Source: CAYJAD01 sp964370675 (GTDB lineage Bacteria > Desulfobacterota > Desulfovibrionia > Desulfovibrionales > Desulfovibrionaceae). From it: a stretch of DNA of 64,000 nucleotides. Below, one piece after another: positions 42,371 to 51,093 of the stretch. The notes under the pieces were generated by a model. It saw only the letters and a list, made by a program, of their open reading frames with translations, did not search any database and was not told where the DNA came from. The stretch spans positions 1 through 64,000 of the forward strand of contig CAYJKC010000006.1 in NCBI GenBank assembly GCA_964370675.1, written 5' to 3'. A program made the translations under genes and the position numbers. The stretch's first letter is position 1, and every line of letters begins with the position of its first letter.

Positions 42371-42381
42371 AGAACGCTGGT
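42371..42381. repeat. Right target-site duplication
   Basis: An exact copy of agaacgctggt at the right border of the 423-bp element, identical to 41937-41947. Confidence 0.8.
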
Positions 42382-42518
42382 ATATTAAGTTGCAGGTTAT
42401 TCCATTGTCGACATAGAATTTTTTATAAATAAATTTAAAATTAGATTGATGAGATAAATAGGGTACACTCTGGTGTTTGTGTTTAAGTTATGGTGTAATA
42501 TGCAAATATTAATACAGA

Positions 42519-43577
42519 TTATTGTGATAAAATGGGGTCTAATCTGTTTCTTTTCGTATATAAAAGTACACCATTACCCAAGGTCATAACGCGTGGTTTT
42601 GCAGAGCAAAATAAGTCTTTTGCTGCTAAGATGGCTGCATCAATTGGATTATTTGGGTCAAGTTCAAGGTTGTATGAGTCTTCAAGGTCAACTCCTGGTA
42701 AAATGCGTGTGGCCATGTTAAGGTCTTTTGTTAACAGCACTTTACCTTGCTCGCCACTACTGTTAATGGTAGTGGCAAAGGTCATATTCCTAATAATACT
42801 TGGTCCTTTGTTGTACCCTTTAATGCGTACATAAAGAGTGGCGTTTGGATTACCTGTTACATGGTGTAAAAAAGCAGTGCAAGAGCTTACGTGAAATTGC
42901 GCATCCATGCGCTTTTGAAATTCTACATTATTTTGTTGAAAGTGTTCTTCACGCAAAATTTCTAATTTATTTTCTTCAGCCACATATTGCTTGAGTATTT
43001 CATCAATATTATTCAAGCGTGTCATAATCCAATCTGGTTTTTTTTCAATTAAAAAAAACAGCTTATAATCTTTTTTCAGCCTTGGATAATGCACTGTGGT
43101 GCTAAGTATAGCTTCATCTTCAAGAGCTGCTTGCAATTGCAATTTGCCAGAAATTTGGGCAGCAAAATCCTTTGGGAGTGGATCAAGTGGCGAAAGAGGA
43201 TCAGTTGTTTCCTCTGTGGTAGTTGTTTGATCTTTATTTTGCAAAGCTTGCATAAATTCACGCTGGATTTCTTCATACAGTGGGTAAACATTTGCTTCCT
43301 TAGCATTCACTGGTCTTTTGGGTATGGGAGCTTGTTGGATTTGCTGTGCCATATGTTCGGTGATGGTTCTAAAATCAACCAATACAGCCAGTGTAGCTAG
43401 ATCATTAGCTAGCAGTGCAGCATTTAATTGCTCAAGGTAGTATTCGGGGCTATTTATGTGTTTATAATGACTCCAACCAAACAAACCGCCACCAAGCAAG
43501 CCAAGAGTTACTATGGTTCCAACTATGTACCAGCGTGCGGTTTTTACAAATTGCTTAACCTTTTCTACAGCAGACAT
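42519..43577 (-). CDS. Membrane-anchored DUF2939-like protein
   Basis: A 352-residue protein with one N-terminal membrane helix (WYIVGTIVTLGLLGGGLFGW, ~17-36) and a periplasmic remainder. The segment after the helix (SPEYYLEQLNAALLANDLATLAVLVDFRTITE) has the look of DUF2939: a short-helix repeat where a residue count leads into a V-D-F motif. The rest has no motif I recognise, and a Pro/Thr/Glu-rich linker lies near residue 115-130. Function unknown. It is followed by a methyltransferase gene 38 bases upstream on the same strand, possibly the same operon. Confidence 0.7.
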   Translation of the reverse strand: MSAVEKVKQFVKTARWYIVGTIVTLGLLGGGLFGWSHYKHINSPEYYLEQLNAALLANDLATLAVLVDFRTITEHMAQQIQQAPIPKRPVNAKEANVYPLYEEIQREFMQALQNKDQTTTTEETTDPLSPLDPLPKDFAAQISGKLQLQAALEDEAILSTTVHYPRLKKDYKLFFLIEKKPDWIMTRLNNIDEILKQYVAEENKLEILREEHFQQNNVEFQKRMDAQFHVSSCTAFLHHVTGNPNATLYVRIKGYNKGPSIIRNMTFATTINSSGEQGKVLLTKDLNMATRILPGVDLEDSYNLELDPNNPIDAAILAAKDLFCSAKPRVMTLGNGVLLYTKRNRLDPILSQ

Positions 43578-43615
43578 AATTATCCTACTTATAAATTGTT
43601 ATATTGCAACAATGT

Positions 43616-44392
43616 TTAATTATTATTTTGACGCTCCATAGCTACTAAAGGCTGTACACTTTTTATTTGCCTTGGGTCAAGTGCAATGGGGATACCGGTA
43701 AGAGGCTTTTGAGGTAAAAAACTTAAACGTAATTGCACAAGGCTACCAATGGGTAAGGGTATAATATGAGTATTAGCTTTTTCTAGCCAGACATTTTCTT
43801 GCCATGTGTTTGGTGGTCCACATAAAATTGAACCTGTTGAAATTACACCTTTTGGTGCAAGTGTGCGCAAGGTGTTGTGAGCATCACGCCAAGACACTAA
43901 CCACCTATGGCGTAAAAAATATGGTAATTTTTGCCATTTACTCCACAATCCAAGTATTGAAATGGTATTCCAAAATTGTACTAAAATGCCATGTTTAGCA
44001 AGTCGTATACTTTCTTTTAGCATGGCATGCAGTGCAGGGTATGGCTCTTGCCTTGGTGGGGGCATAAGGATGACATAGTCAAAGCTTTTATCGTCAAATG
44101 GTAGTTGTTCAAAGCTTTGGGAGTATATTTCTACCTTGTGTTGCAATGCTTGCCTTGCTGCTTGTACTTGGACTGAAGATGCCGCTATGGCACTAACGTC
44201 GAAACCGCTTTCCCATAAAATTTCAAGGCTTTTCCAATGTCCAAAGCCTATGGCTAATAAGCTATGCCCACGTCTTGGCCAATGCGAAAGCATTTTTTTG
44301 GTAAGGTGAATGGAATTTGAAAGCACAAATGAACCTTGATTGCTAGCATACCAAGTTTCATATTGCTTTAAAAAATTTTCTTGCGCTGACAT
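43616..44392 (-). CDS. Class I SAM-dependent methyltransferase
   Basis: A 258-residue methyltransferase in the UbiE-like fold: SAM motif I is degenerate (LLAIGFGHWKSLEILWESG near residue 44), with VSAIAASSVQVQAARQ after it and FDDKSFDYVILMPP around residue 100 as the post-II/IV region. A hydrophobic stretch LVQFWNTISILGLWSKW follows. The glycine-rich loop departs from the usual G-x-G-x-G, so activity is likely but not proven by sequence. Substrate unknown. Confidence 0.75.
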   Translation of the reverse strand: MSAQENFLKQYETWYASNQGSFVLSNSIHLTKKMLSHWPRRGHSLLAIGFGHWKSLEILWESGFDVSAIAASSVQVQAARQALQHKVEIYSQSFEQLPFDDKSFDYVILMPPPRQEPYPALHAMLKESIRLAKHGILVQFWNTISILGLWSKWQKLPYFLRHRWLVSWRDAHNTLRTLAPKGVISTGSILCGPPNTWQENVWLEKANTHIIPLPIGSLVQLRLSFLPQKPLTGIPIALDPRQIKSVQPLVAMERQNNN

Positions 44393-44716
44393 AACATAAA
44401 CTATAGGAGCTAATACTAGATAAAATCAAGTATAAAGTTAGCCTAATTCGTTTTGATGACAAAGCCGCTTTTAGAACTTTGTGCCGTACAAAATTTTAAT
44501 ACTATGCTAATTATGATTCATAAAAACATAATGTTAACGTGAAAAAATACATAAGATAATCACTTAATTATGGGGTTTTGGTGGTTTTGTGAGTATTTTC
44601 TAATTGAGGTTATTGGCTTTTAACATCTAGACAATGGTCTATATAGTGTATATATAAGCGCGTTACCAATAATAAACCCAAAGCAGGGAATTTAATACTG
44701 CAAAAAGGAGCCTCTT
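44393..44716. other. Region upstream of tig
   Basis: A 324-base AT-rich gap between divergent genes; it contains the candidate tig promoter at 44628-44656 and no gene or RNA that I can identify. Confidence 0.45.
44628..44656 (+). promoter_or_regulatory. Candidate tig-clp-lon promoter
   Basis: TAGACA (44628-44633), 17-base spacer, TATATA (44651-44656), about 60 bases upstream of the tig start codon. Confidence 0.45.
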
Positions 44717-46024
44717 GTGGAATATAAAGTTGAAGACATCTCAACGGTGAAGAAAAAAGTTAATGTAACCGTAGACCCAAAAGAAGTTGATGCTGCTGTT
44801 ATGGCGGCTGTGGCCCTATACCGCACATCAGTGCAAATTGATGGATTTAGAAAGGGCAAGGTTCCAGCCTCTGTAATTGAGAAGCGTTTTCAGGAAAAAA
44901 TATATCAAGAGGCTAAGCAAGACCTTGTGAATGTTCACATTAACCAAATCATGCAAGATTTGGAAGTGGCACCACTTTCGGGCATTGATTTTGATGGCAA
45001 GGATCTTGTGCGTGATGAAACTTATGAATATAGCATAAGCTTTGAAGTTCTACCTAGTTTTGACTTGCCAAATTATGAAGGCATTGAAATAGTACAAGAA
45101 AAAGCCGAAGTAAAGCCTGAAGAAGTTGATGAATTTATTGAGCGCATTCGCAAAGAAAGAGCTGAGCTTGTGGTAGTTGAAGGTAATGGTCCAGCCTTGG
45201 ATGGTCAAACCGTAGAGATTGACTTTCAAGCCTTTGAAGATGGTCAAGCCATTGAGGGCATAAGCGCACAAAACTTTCAAATGCACCTTGGCGAAGGACA
45301 AGCTTTAGAAGACTTTGAAACATTAGTAAAAAGCACTAATCTTGGTGAGACAAAAGAAGGCGAAGTTAAATTTCCAGAAGATTTTTTAGCACCAGATCTT
45401 GCAGGTAAAACCATTACCATGAAGGTTTCTGTACATGCTATTAAAGAGCGCAAATTGCCAGAAATTAATGACGAACTTGCTAAGGGCATGGGGCAAGAAA
45501 GTGTAGAAAAATTACGTGAAGCCTTTGTAGATTCATATACACGCAGTCGCACAAGTTTGCATAAGGGTGCTGCCCAAAAGCAATTGGTAGACATTGTGCT
45601 TAAAATGGTTGAATTTGAATTGCCGGAGAGCTTAGTAGAAAATCACACTCGTAGCTTAGTAGCTGAACGTAAAGCTCGTGTAGAAAGTCAAGGTCGTAGC
45701 TTAGAGTCACTTGGTAAAAACTTAAATGAACTTATGAGCGAAGCACGTCCTGAGGCAGAAAGTATTTCTCGCGCACAAGTTCTACTCATGGCTATTGCGA
45801 AAAAAGAAGGTCTTGAAGCGCAAGATCAAGAAGTAGATATGGCTATCTACCATATGGCTCAACGTAGTGGTCAAGATTTTAAACAACTTAAAGATGAATA
45901 TGTTAATTCTGGTGCCATCTTCACATTACGTGATCGTATCTTGGCAGACAAGGCCATGGAAGTCATGTATACCAAGGCTAAGGTAACAGAAGTTGATGGT
46001 CCTACTGAGGATGTAAAAAAATAG
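44717..46024 (+). CDS. tig: Trigger factor
   Basis: A 435-residue ribosome-associated chaperone. The N-terminal ribosome-binding signature is present as DGFRKGKVPASVIEKRF (residues ~41-57, the G-F-R-x-G-K-x-P motif), followed by a PPIase-like domain (DGQTVEIDFQAFEDGQ, ~160-245) and the helical C-terminal domain. The start is GTG, nine bases after AAGGAG, with no ATG alternative nearby. First gene of the protein quality-control run tig-clpP-clpX-lon. Confidence 0.95.
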   Translation: MEYKVEDISTVKKKVNVTVDPKEVDAAVMAAVALYRTSVQIDGFRKGKVPASVIEKRFQEKIYQEAKQDLVNVHINQIMQDLEVAPLSGIDFDGKDLVRDETYEYSISFEVLPSFDLPNYEGIEIVQEKAEVKPEEVDEFIERIRKERAELVVVEGNGPALDGQTVEIDFQAFEDGQAIEGISAQNFQMHLGEGQALEDFETLVKSTNLGETKEGEVKFPEDFLAPDLAGKTITMKVSVHAIKERKLPEINDELAKGMGQESVEKLREAFVDSYTRSRTSLHKGAAQKQLVDIVLKMVEFELPESLVENHTRSLVAERKARVESQGRSLESLGKNLNELMSEARPEAESISRAQVLLMAIAKKEGLEAQDQEVDMAIYHMAQRSGQDFKQLKDEYVNSGAIFTLRDRILADKAMEVMYTKAKVTEVDGPTEDVKK

Positions 46025-46051
46025 ATAAATATAGTTTTTTAGGAAATTGTT

Positions 46052-46666
46052 ATGAATATACCAATGGTTATTGAAACATCTGGACGCTCTGAGCGTGCAT
46101 ATGACATTTATTCTCGCTTACTTAAAGATCGCATTGTGCTTTTAAGTTCTGAGGTTAATGTTCATATGGCATCGCTTATTTGCGCTCAGTTACTTTTTTT
46201 GGAATCGCAAGATGCAGAAAAAGAAATTAATTTATATATTAATTCGCCAGGAGGCTCGGTAACAGCAGGTTTGGCCATTTATGATACCATGAATTACATT
46301 ACATGCCCCATAACCACAGTTTGCATGGGTCAAGCTGCCAGCATGGGTGCATTCTTGCTTTCTGGTGGTACAAAAGGTATGCGTTTTGCATTGCCAAATA
46401 GTCAGATTATGATTCACCAACCCTCTGCTGGATATAGTGGTCAAGTTACTGATATTGATATACATGCTCGTCAATCATTACGTTTGAAAAAACGCCTTAA
46501 TGAAATGCTTGCCGAGCATACTGGGCAAAATTTGCGTAAAATTGTGCAAGCAACAGAGCGCGACAACTTCCTTACAGCTGAGGAAGCGTTAAAATTTGGT
46601 CTAATTGATAGAATACTTGTATCAAGAAGTGACTTATTAAATAGCAAGACTGATGATGATGAATAA
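46052..46666 (+). CDS. clpP: ATP-dependent Clp protease proteolytic subunit
   Basis: A 204-residue serine protease forming the ClpP tetradecamer that ClpX feeds. The triad is intact: S97 in GQAASMGA, H122 in MIHQP and D171 in ERDNFLT, the same numbering as the mature E. coli enzyme family. INSPGGSV near residue 63 forms the substrate-binding strand. It lies 27 bases after tig with AGGAAA before the ATG. Confidence 0.96.
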   Translation: MNIPMVIETSGRSERAYDIYSRLLKDRIVLLSSEVNVHMASLICAQLLFLESQDAEKEINLYINSPGGSVTAGLAIYDTMNYITCPITTVCMGQAASMGAFLLSGGTKGMRFALPNSQIMIHQPSAGYSGQVTDIDIHARQSLRLKKRLNEMLAEHTGQNLRKIVQATERDNFLTAEEALKFGLIDRILVSRSDLLNSKTDDDE

Positions 46667-46883
46667 TCTTTTATGATTATTGATTATCAGGTTTTAGCTT
46701 GTTGCATATTTAGCATAGGATGAATTTGCTTGTGGTAAGCCACGTTTGGTGCGGCGCATAAAGCATGAGCTGGTTTGATCATTATTTGACTAAGGGGCTT
46801 TAGTTTTTTGCCGCTAATTGTTCTAATTATAGTTTTTTCTTTCAGAATGCGGCTTATTTATTTTATGCTTGAGGGTATTTTTT

Positions 46884-48140
46884 ATGGTAAAAGACATTCC
46901 ACCCGTTGATGAAAATATTTGTTGCTCTTTTTGCGGAAAGAGTGAGTATGATGTCAAAAATTTGATTGTGCAGGGCGATGTGCGCATTTGTGAATCTTGC
47001 GTTGACATTTGCAATGAAATTATTGCCCAGCAAAACATTAGTGTTTTTGAAGAAATGGAAGGACCTCTGCTTTCTCCTGTGCAACTTAAAGAGCGTTTGG
47101 ATGAGTATGTTATAGGTCAGCATGAAGCAAAAAAAGTGCTTTGTGTTGCAGTACATAATCACTATAAGCGAGTTTTTCACGCCGATGCCATTGGTGATGA
47201 AGTAGAACTTGAAAAAAGTAATATTTTGCTGGTTGGACCTTCTGGTAGTGGCAAGACATTACTTGCCAAAACCTTGGCCCGTGTTTTGCGTGTGCCTTTT
47301 GCCATTGCTGATGCAACCACATTAACCGAAGCAGGTTATGTGGGTGAAGATGTTGAAAATATTTTAGTGCAGCTTTTACAAAATGCTGACTATGATATTG
47401 ATGCTGCCAGTAAGGGAATAATATATATTGACGAAATTGATAAAATTTCGCGCAGAGGTGATGGACCATCCATTACACGCGATGTGTCAGGTGAAGGTGT
47501 TCAGCAAGCCTTATTAAAAATTATTGAAGGCACTGAAGCCAATATTCCACCTAAGGGTGGACGCAAGCACCCGCAACAAGAGTTTATTCGCATGGATACT
47601 AGCAATATTCTCTTTATTGTGGGTGGTGCTTTTGTGGGGCTTGAAAAGATTGTTGGTGAGCGCATGAGCGGTGGCTCTATGGGTTTTGGTGGCTCTGGAC
47701 GCTCTGCCAGTAAGATGAATTTATCTGAACTTTTAGATGAATTACATCCGGCTGATTTAGTAAAATTTGGGCTTATTCCAGAATTTGTCGGACGTATACC
47801 AGTTATAACTCATGTTGATGATCTTGAAGAAGATGATCTTGTGCGCATTTTAACCGAGCCTAAAAATGCTTTGGTTCGTCAATATCAAAAGCTTTTTGAA
47901 TTAGATAACGTAACATTGCGCTTTACTGCCAATGCTCTTAAAACCGTTGCCAAGCTTGCCATTGAACGTAAGACTGGTGCGCGAGGTTTACGCAATGTTA
48001 TGGAAAAAAATATGCTTGAAATCATGTATAACTTGCCAAATATGCCAAATGTTCGCGAATGCCTAATTAACAAGGCTGTAATTGAAAAGGGTCGAGAGCC
48101 AGTGTTCTTATATGAAAATGATGAACAAGTGGCAAGTTAG
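46884..48140 (+). CDS. clpX: ClpX ATPase, unfoldase of ClpXP
   Basis: A 418-residue AAA+ unfoldase. The N-terminal zinc domain uses C14, C17, C36 and C39; then Walker A GPSGSGKTLLAKT (~115-127), the pore loop EAGYVGEDVEN, Walker B GIIYIDEIDK and the ClpP-docking IGF-equivalent loop in the GSMGFGGSG region. The ATG at 46884 follows GAGGG by nine bases; a TTG five codons earlier is less likely. A gap of about 217 bases separates it from clpP, enough for a separate promoter. Confidence 0.95.
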   Translation: MVKDIPPVDENICCSFCGKSEYDVKNLIVQGDVRICESCVDICNEIIAQQNISVFEEMEGPLLSPVQLKERLDEYVIGQHEAKKVLCVAVHNHYKRVFHADAIGDEVELEKSNILLVGPSGSGKTLLAKTLARVLRVPFAIADATTLTEAGYVGEDVENILVQLLQNADYDIDAASKGIIYIDEIDKISRRGDGPSITRDVSGEGVQQALLKIIEGTEANIPPKGGRKHPQQEFIRMDTSNILFIVGGAFVGLEKIVGERMSGGSMGFGGSGRSASKMNLSELLDELHPADLVKFGLIPEFVGRIPVITHVDDLEEDDLVRILTEPKNALVRQYQKLFELDNVTLRFTANALKTVAKLAIERKTGARGLRNVMEKNMLEIMYNLPNMPNVRECLINKAVIEKGREPVFLYENDEQVAS

Positions 48141-48186
48141 TGTTTAATTTTGATTTTTGGTATTATTTACCATTTGGAGTTTGATT

Positions 48187-50640
48187 ATGGTGACCCTTAC
48201 AGTTACCCCTGTTGGACCATGCGGTGCTTTGCCGCTTATGTCTGTGCGTGAAGTTGTTATGTTTCCCAAGGCCATTATGCCTCTATTTGTTGGGCGAGCA
48301 GCTTCCATTAAAGCCATTGAGGCTGGGCACAGTGAATATGATAAGAAAATTTTTTTAGTTGCACAGCGTGAGCCAGATACAGAAAAACCAGACAGTGCTG
48401 ACCTATATAAAATGGGAGTTGTAAGCCGTATCTTGCAAATTTTACGCTTACCGGACGGAACCATTAAGGTATTGTTTGAAGGCTTATATAGGGCAACTTG
48501 GGAAGCAATTTCTGAAGAACATCCCTTTGGAGATGGGGAGTTTCCAAGGGTAAATGTTGTTGCTCTTGCAGAGCAGAAGATTGTTAATCAAGAATCAGAA
48601 ATATTAATTAAAACAACTCATGACGCCCTTGATGAGTATAGTAAAGTTAATAAGAAAATGACCCAGGAGGTCATGGCTGCCATTACTAGCGTGCAAGATG
48701 CAGGCAGACTTGCTGACTCTATTATTCCGCATTTAAGAACTGAATATCGCAAAAAACAAGAGGCTTTAGAACTACTTAACCCCCTTGAGCGCCTTGAAAA
48801 GACTTATGAGTTTCTTCAATCTGAAATGGCTATTTCTTCGGTTGAAAGGCGCATTAAGCACAGGGTGCGTTCACAGATGGAACGCAATCAGCGTGATTAT
48901 TACTTAAACGAACAAATTAAAGCTATTAATAAAGAAATGGGTCGTGAAGATGATCCACAAGCAGAAATAGCTGAAATGGAACAAAAGTTTAAAGAACGTG
49001 ATATGCCAGAAGAAGCCAGAGAAAAAGCTTTGCGTGAGCTTCGCAAGTTGCGCGGTATGTCACCTTCAGCTGCTGAATATACTGTGTTGCGTAATTATGT
49101 GGATTGGGTAATGGATTTACCATGGAATACCTTAAAGCCCATTGATATGGATATTCAGCATGCGCGTGAAATTCTTGATAATGAGCATTATGGCCTTGAA
49201 AAACCTAAAGAACGCATTCTTGAATACCTTGCGGTGCAAAAGCTATCTGGCGGGCTAAAGGGTCCTATACTTTGTCTTGTGGGCCCTCCTGGAGTTGGTA
49301 AAACCTCTCTGGCTAAGTCTGTGGCAGCTGCCACTGGGCGTGATTTTACACGCCTTTCTCTTGGTGGTGTGCGTGATGAAGCAGAAATCCGTGGACATAG
49401 GCGCACCTATGTTGGAGCTTTACCAGGCAAAATTTTGCAATCACTAAAGCGTGTTAAATTTAATAATCCCTTGTTTTGCCTAGATGAAATTGATAAAATG
49501 AGTGCAGATTTCCGTGGAGACCCTGCTTCAGCTTTATTAGAAGTTTTAGATCCTGAGCAAAACAATACTTTTATGGATCATTATCTTGATCTTGATTATG
49601 ATTTATCCAAGATATTTTTTATTACCACTGCTAACTCTTTGCACTCCATACCTGTCCCGTTACAAGATCGCATGGAAATAATAGAATTAAATAGCTATCT
49701 TGAGACAGAAAAAAGTCGTATCGCACGCCAGTTCCTTTTGCCTAAGCAAATTAAGGAGCATGGATTAAAAGAGCATAATCTCATTATAAGTGATGAGGTT
49801 ATCTTGCAGGTAATTCGCTATTATACACGTGAAGCTGGAGTGCGTAATCTTGAGCGCGAACTTGCTGCCTTATGCCGCAAGGTTGCCATTAAGTTGGTTG
49901 AAGAAGATGATTTAGATTTATGCGTTACTATTGTAGAAGAAGATTTAAATACCTATCTTGGGGTTAAGAAATATCGCTTTGATGAGCGTGAAAAAGAGCC
50001 ACAAGTGGGTGTTTGCACAGGTCTTGCTTATAATCAGCGCGGTGGTGAAATTCTTATGGTTGAAACCAGCCTTATGCCTGGTAGTGGGCATGTGTCTACC
50101 ACTGGGCAGTTGGGTGATGTTATGACAGAATCTGCTCGTGCGGCTTTAACCTATGTGCGTTCTCGAGCAGATGTTTTAGGGCTTAACTCTCGCTTTCATC
50201 GTAAGGTAGACATACATGTGCACGTGCCATCTGGCGCAACACCTAAGGATGGACCTTCAGCAGGGATTACCCTTGCAACATCCATTACCTCAGCTTTACT
50301 TGGTATTCCTGTGCGCAATGATGTGGGTATGACTGGAGAAATATCTTTGCGTGGTCGTGTTTTGCCAATTGGTGGTTTGCGTGAAAAACTGCTTGCAGCG
50401 CGTCGCTCTGGTTTGGTGAAAGTTCTTATCCCCATTGATAATGAAAAAGATCTTAAAGAAGTACCGGATGAAGTTTTGCAAGATTTAGAAATTGTCTTTG
50501 TAGAACATGTGGACGAAGTTTTACCACATGCACTAGCTGCTACAACTGAAGAAATATTTAGTGGACGTAGCCAAGCAACACCATTGTATATGTCTTTACG
50601 TAAAAACCCTGCAGAAGTTTTGCCGGAAAAACCTCAATAA
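48187..50640 (+). CDS. lon: Lon protease
   Basis: An 817-residue LonA protease. It has an N-terminal LAN substrate domain (LPLMSVREVVMFPKAIMPLFVGR), a central coiled stretch with INKEMGREDDPQ, Walker A GPPGVGKTSLAKS near residue 365, Walker B LFCLDEIDKM, and the C-terminal Ser-Lys protease domain with PKDGPSAGIT (catalytic Ser) and a Lys in the later REKLLAARRSG segment. The chosen ATG has GGAG ten bases upstream and gives the usual length; a reading ten codons earlier has none. Position after clpX is typical of deltaproteobacteria. Confidence 0.96.
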   Translation: MVTLTVTPVGPCGALPLMSVREVVMFPKAIMPLFVGRAASIKAIEAGHSEYDKKIFLVAQREPDTEKPDSADLYKMGVVSRILQILRLPDGTIKVLFEGLYRATWEAISEEHPFGDGEFPRVNVVALAEQKIVNQESEILIKTTHDALDEYSKVNKKMTQEVMAAITSVQDAGRLADSIIPHLRTEYRKKQEALELLNPLERLEKTYEFLQSEMAISSVERRIKHRVRSQMERNQRDYYLNEQIKAINKEMGREDDPQAEIAEMEQKFKERDMPEEAREKALRELRKLRGMSPSAAEYTVLRNYVDWVMDLPWNTLKPIDMDIQHAREILDNEHYGLEKPKERILEYLAVQKLSGGLKGPILCLVGPPGVGKTSLAKSVAAATGRDFTRLSLGGVRDEAEIRGHRRTYVGALPGKILQSLKRVKFNNPLFCLDEIDKMSADFRGDPASALLEVLDPEQNNTFMDHYLDLDYDLSKIFFITTANSLHSIPVPLQDRMEIIELNSYLETEKSRIARQFLLPKQIKEHGLKEHNLIISDEVILQVIRYYTREAGVRNLERELAALCRKVAIKLVEEDDLDLCVTIVEEDLNTYLGVKKYRFDEREKEPQVGVCTGLAYNQRGGEILMVETSLMPGSGHVSTTGQLGDVMTESARAALTYVRSRADVLGLNSRFHRKVDIHVHVPSGATPKDGPSAGITLATSITSALLGIPVRNDVGMTGEISLRGRVLPIGGLREKLLAARRSGLVKVLIPIDNEKDLKEVPDEVLQDLEIVFVEHVDEVLPHALAATTEEIFSGRSQATPLYMSLRKNPAEVLPEKPQ

Positions 50641-50665
50641 ATTTGTATTTTATTTAACTATATAT

Positions 50666-50698
50666 TGGGAGCTACTTTGAAAGTTGCTCCCATTTTTT
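50666..50698 (+). terminator. Terminator after lon
   Basis: Arms 50666-50676 (tgggagctact) and 50682-50692 (agttgctccca) with one mismatch, followed by a six-T run. Confidence 0.85.
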
Positions 50699-51093
50699 AT
50701 GGTATTTCTGGTTGTTGATAGACTTAATGTTACTTTTTGTATAGTTGTGGTTGTTTTTGCGGGTGGATAAGAAGATGTAGGAGCAATCAATACCTTTCTT
50801 ACTTTAATGGTTTTAAGATACGTTTTTGTTGTTGCAATTAACAAACAAAAAGTTTTTATTTGTTATAGTATATAGTGTGCTAAATTTATTGATTATTTCA
50901 TCTCATTTCTTTCACACAAATTAATGAGATGCAAATAAAAAAAACTCCTTTTACCATATAACTCTTTGTAACATTTGATTTTTTTTATAAATTTCTTGCA
51001 TTTTTTTTGTTTTGACTTTATAAAGAGCAAGGGTCATAATATTTTTGAATGGATAATTTAACATTATACCTATGTTTTTTAAGGTATTTAAAT
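50699..51093. other. Non-coding region upstream of the hybrid kinase
   Basis: About 395 bases of AT-rich DNA without a gene, ending with the promoter at 51012-51040. A small minus-strand open frame of 64 codons at 50650-50844 is Thr-rich and unsupported. Confidence 0.45.
51012..51040 (+). promoter_or_regulatory. Promoter of the hybrid kinase
   Basis: TTGACT (51012-51017), exact 17-base spacer, CATAAT (51035-51040), each five of six to consensus. Transcription would start near 51047, supporting translation from the ATG at 51094 rather than from the one at 51049. Confidence 0.6.

Noticed and set aside
46667..46883. Terminator between clpP and clpX
   Set aside because: The gap contains only weak complementarity and no stem followed by a T-run, so readthrough is assumed.
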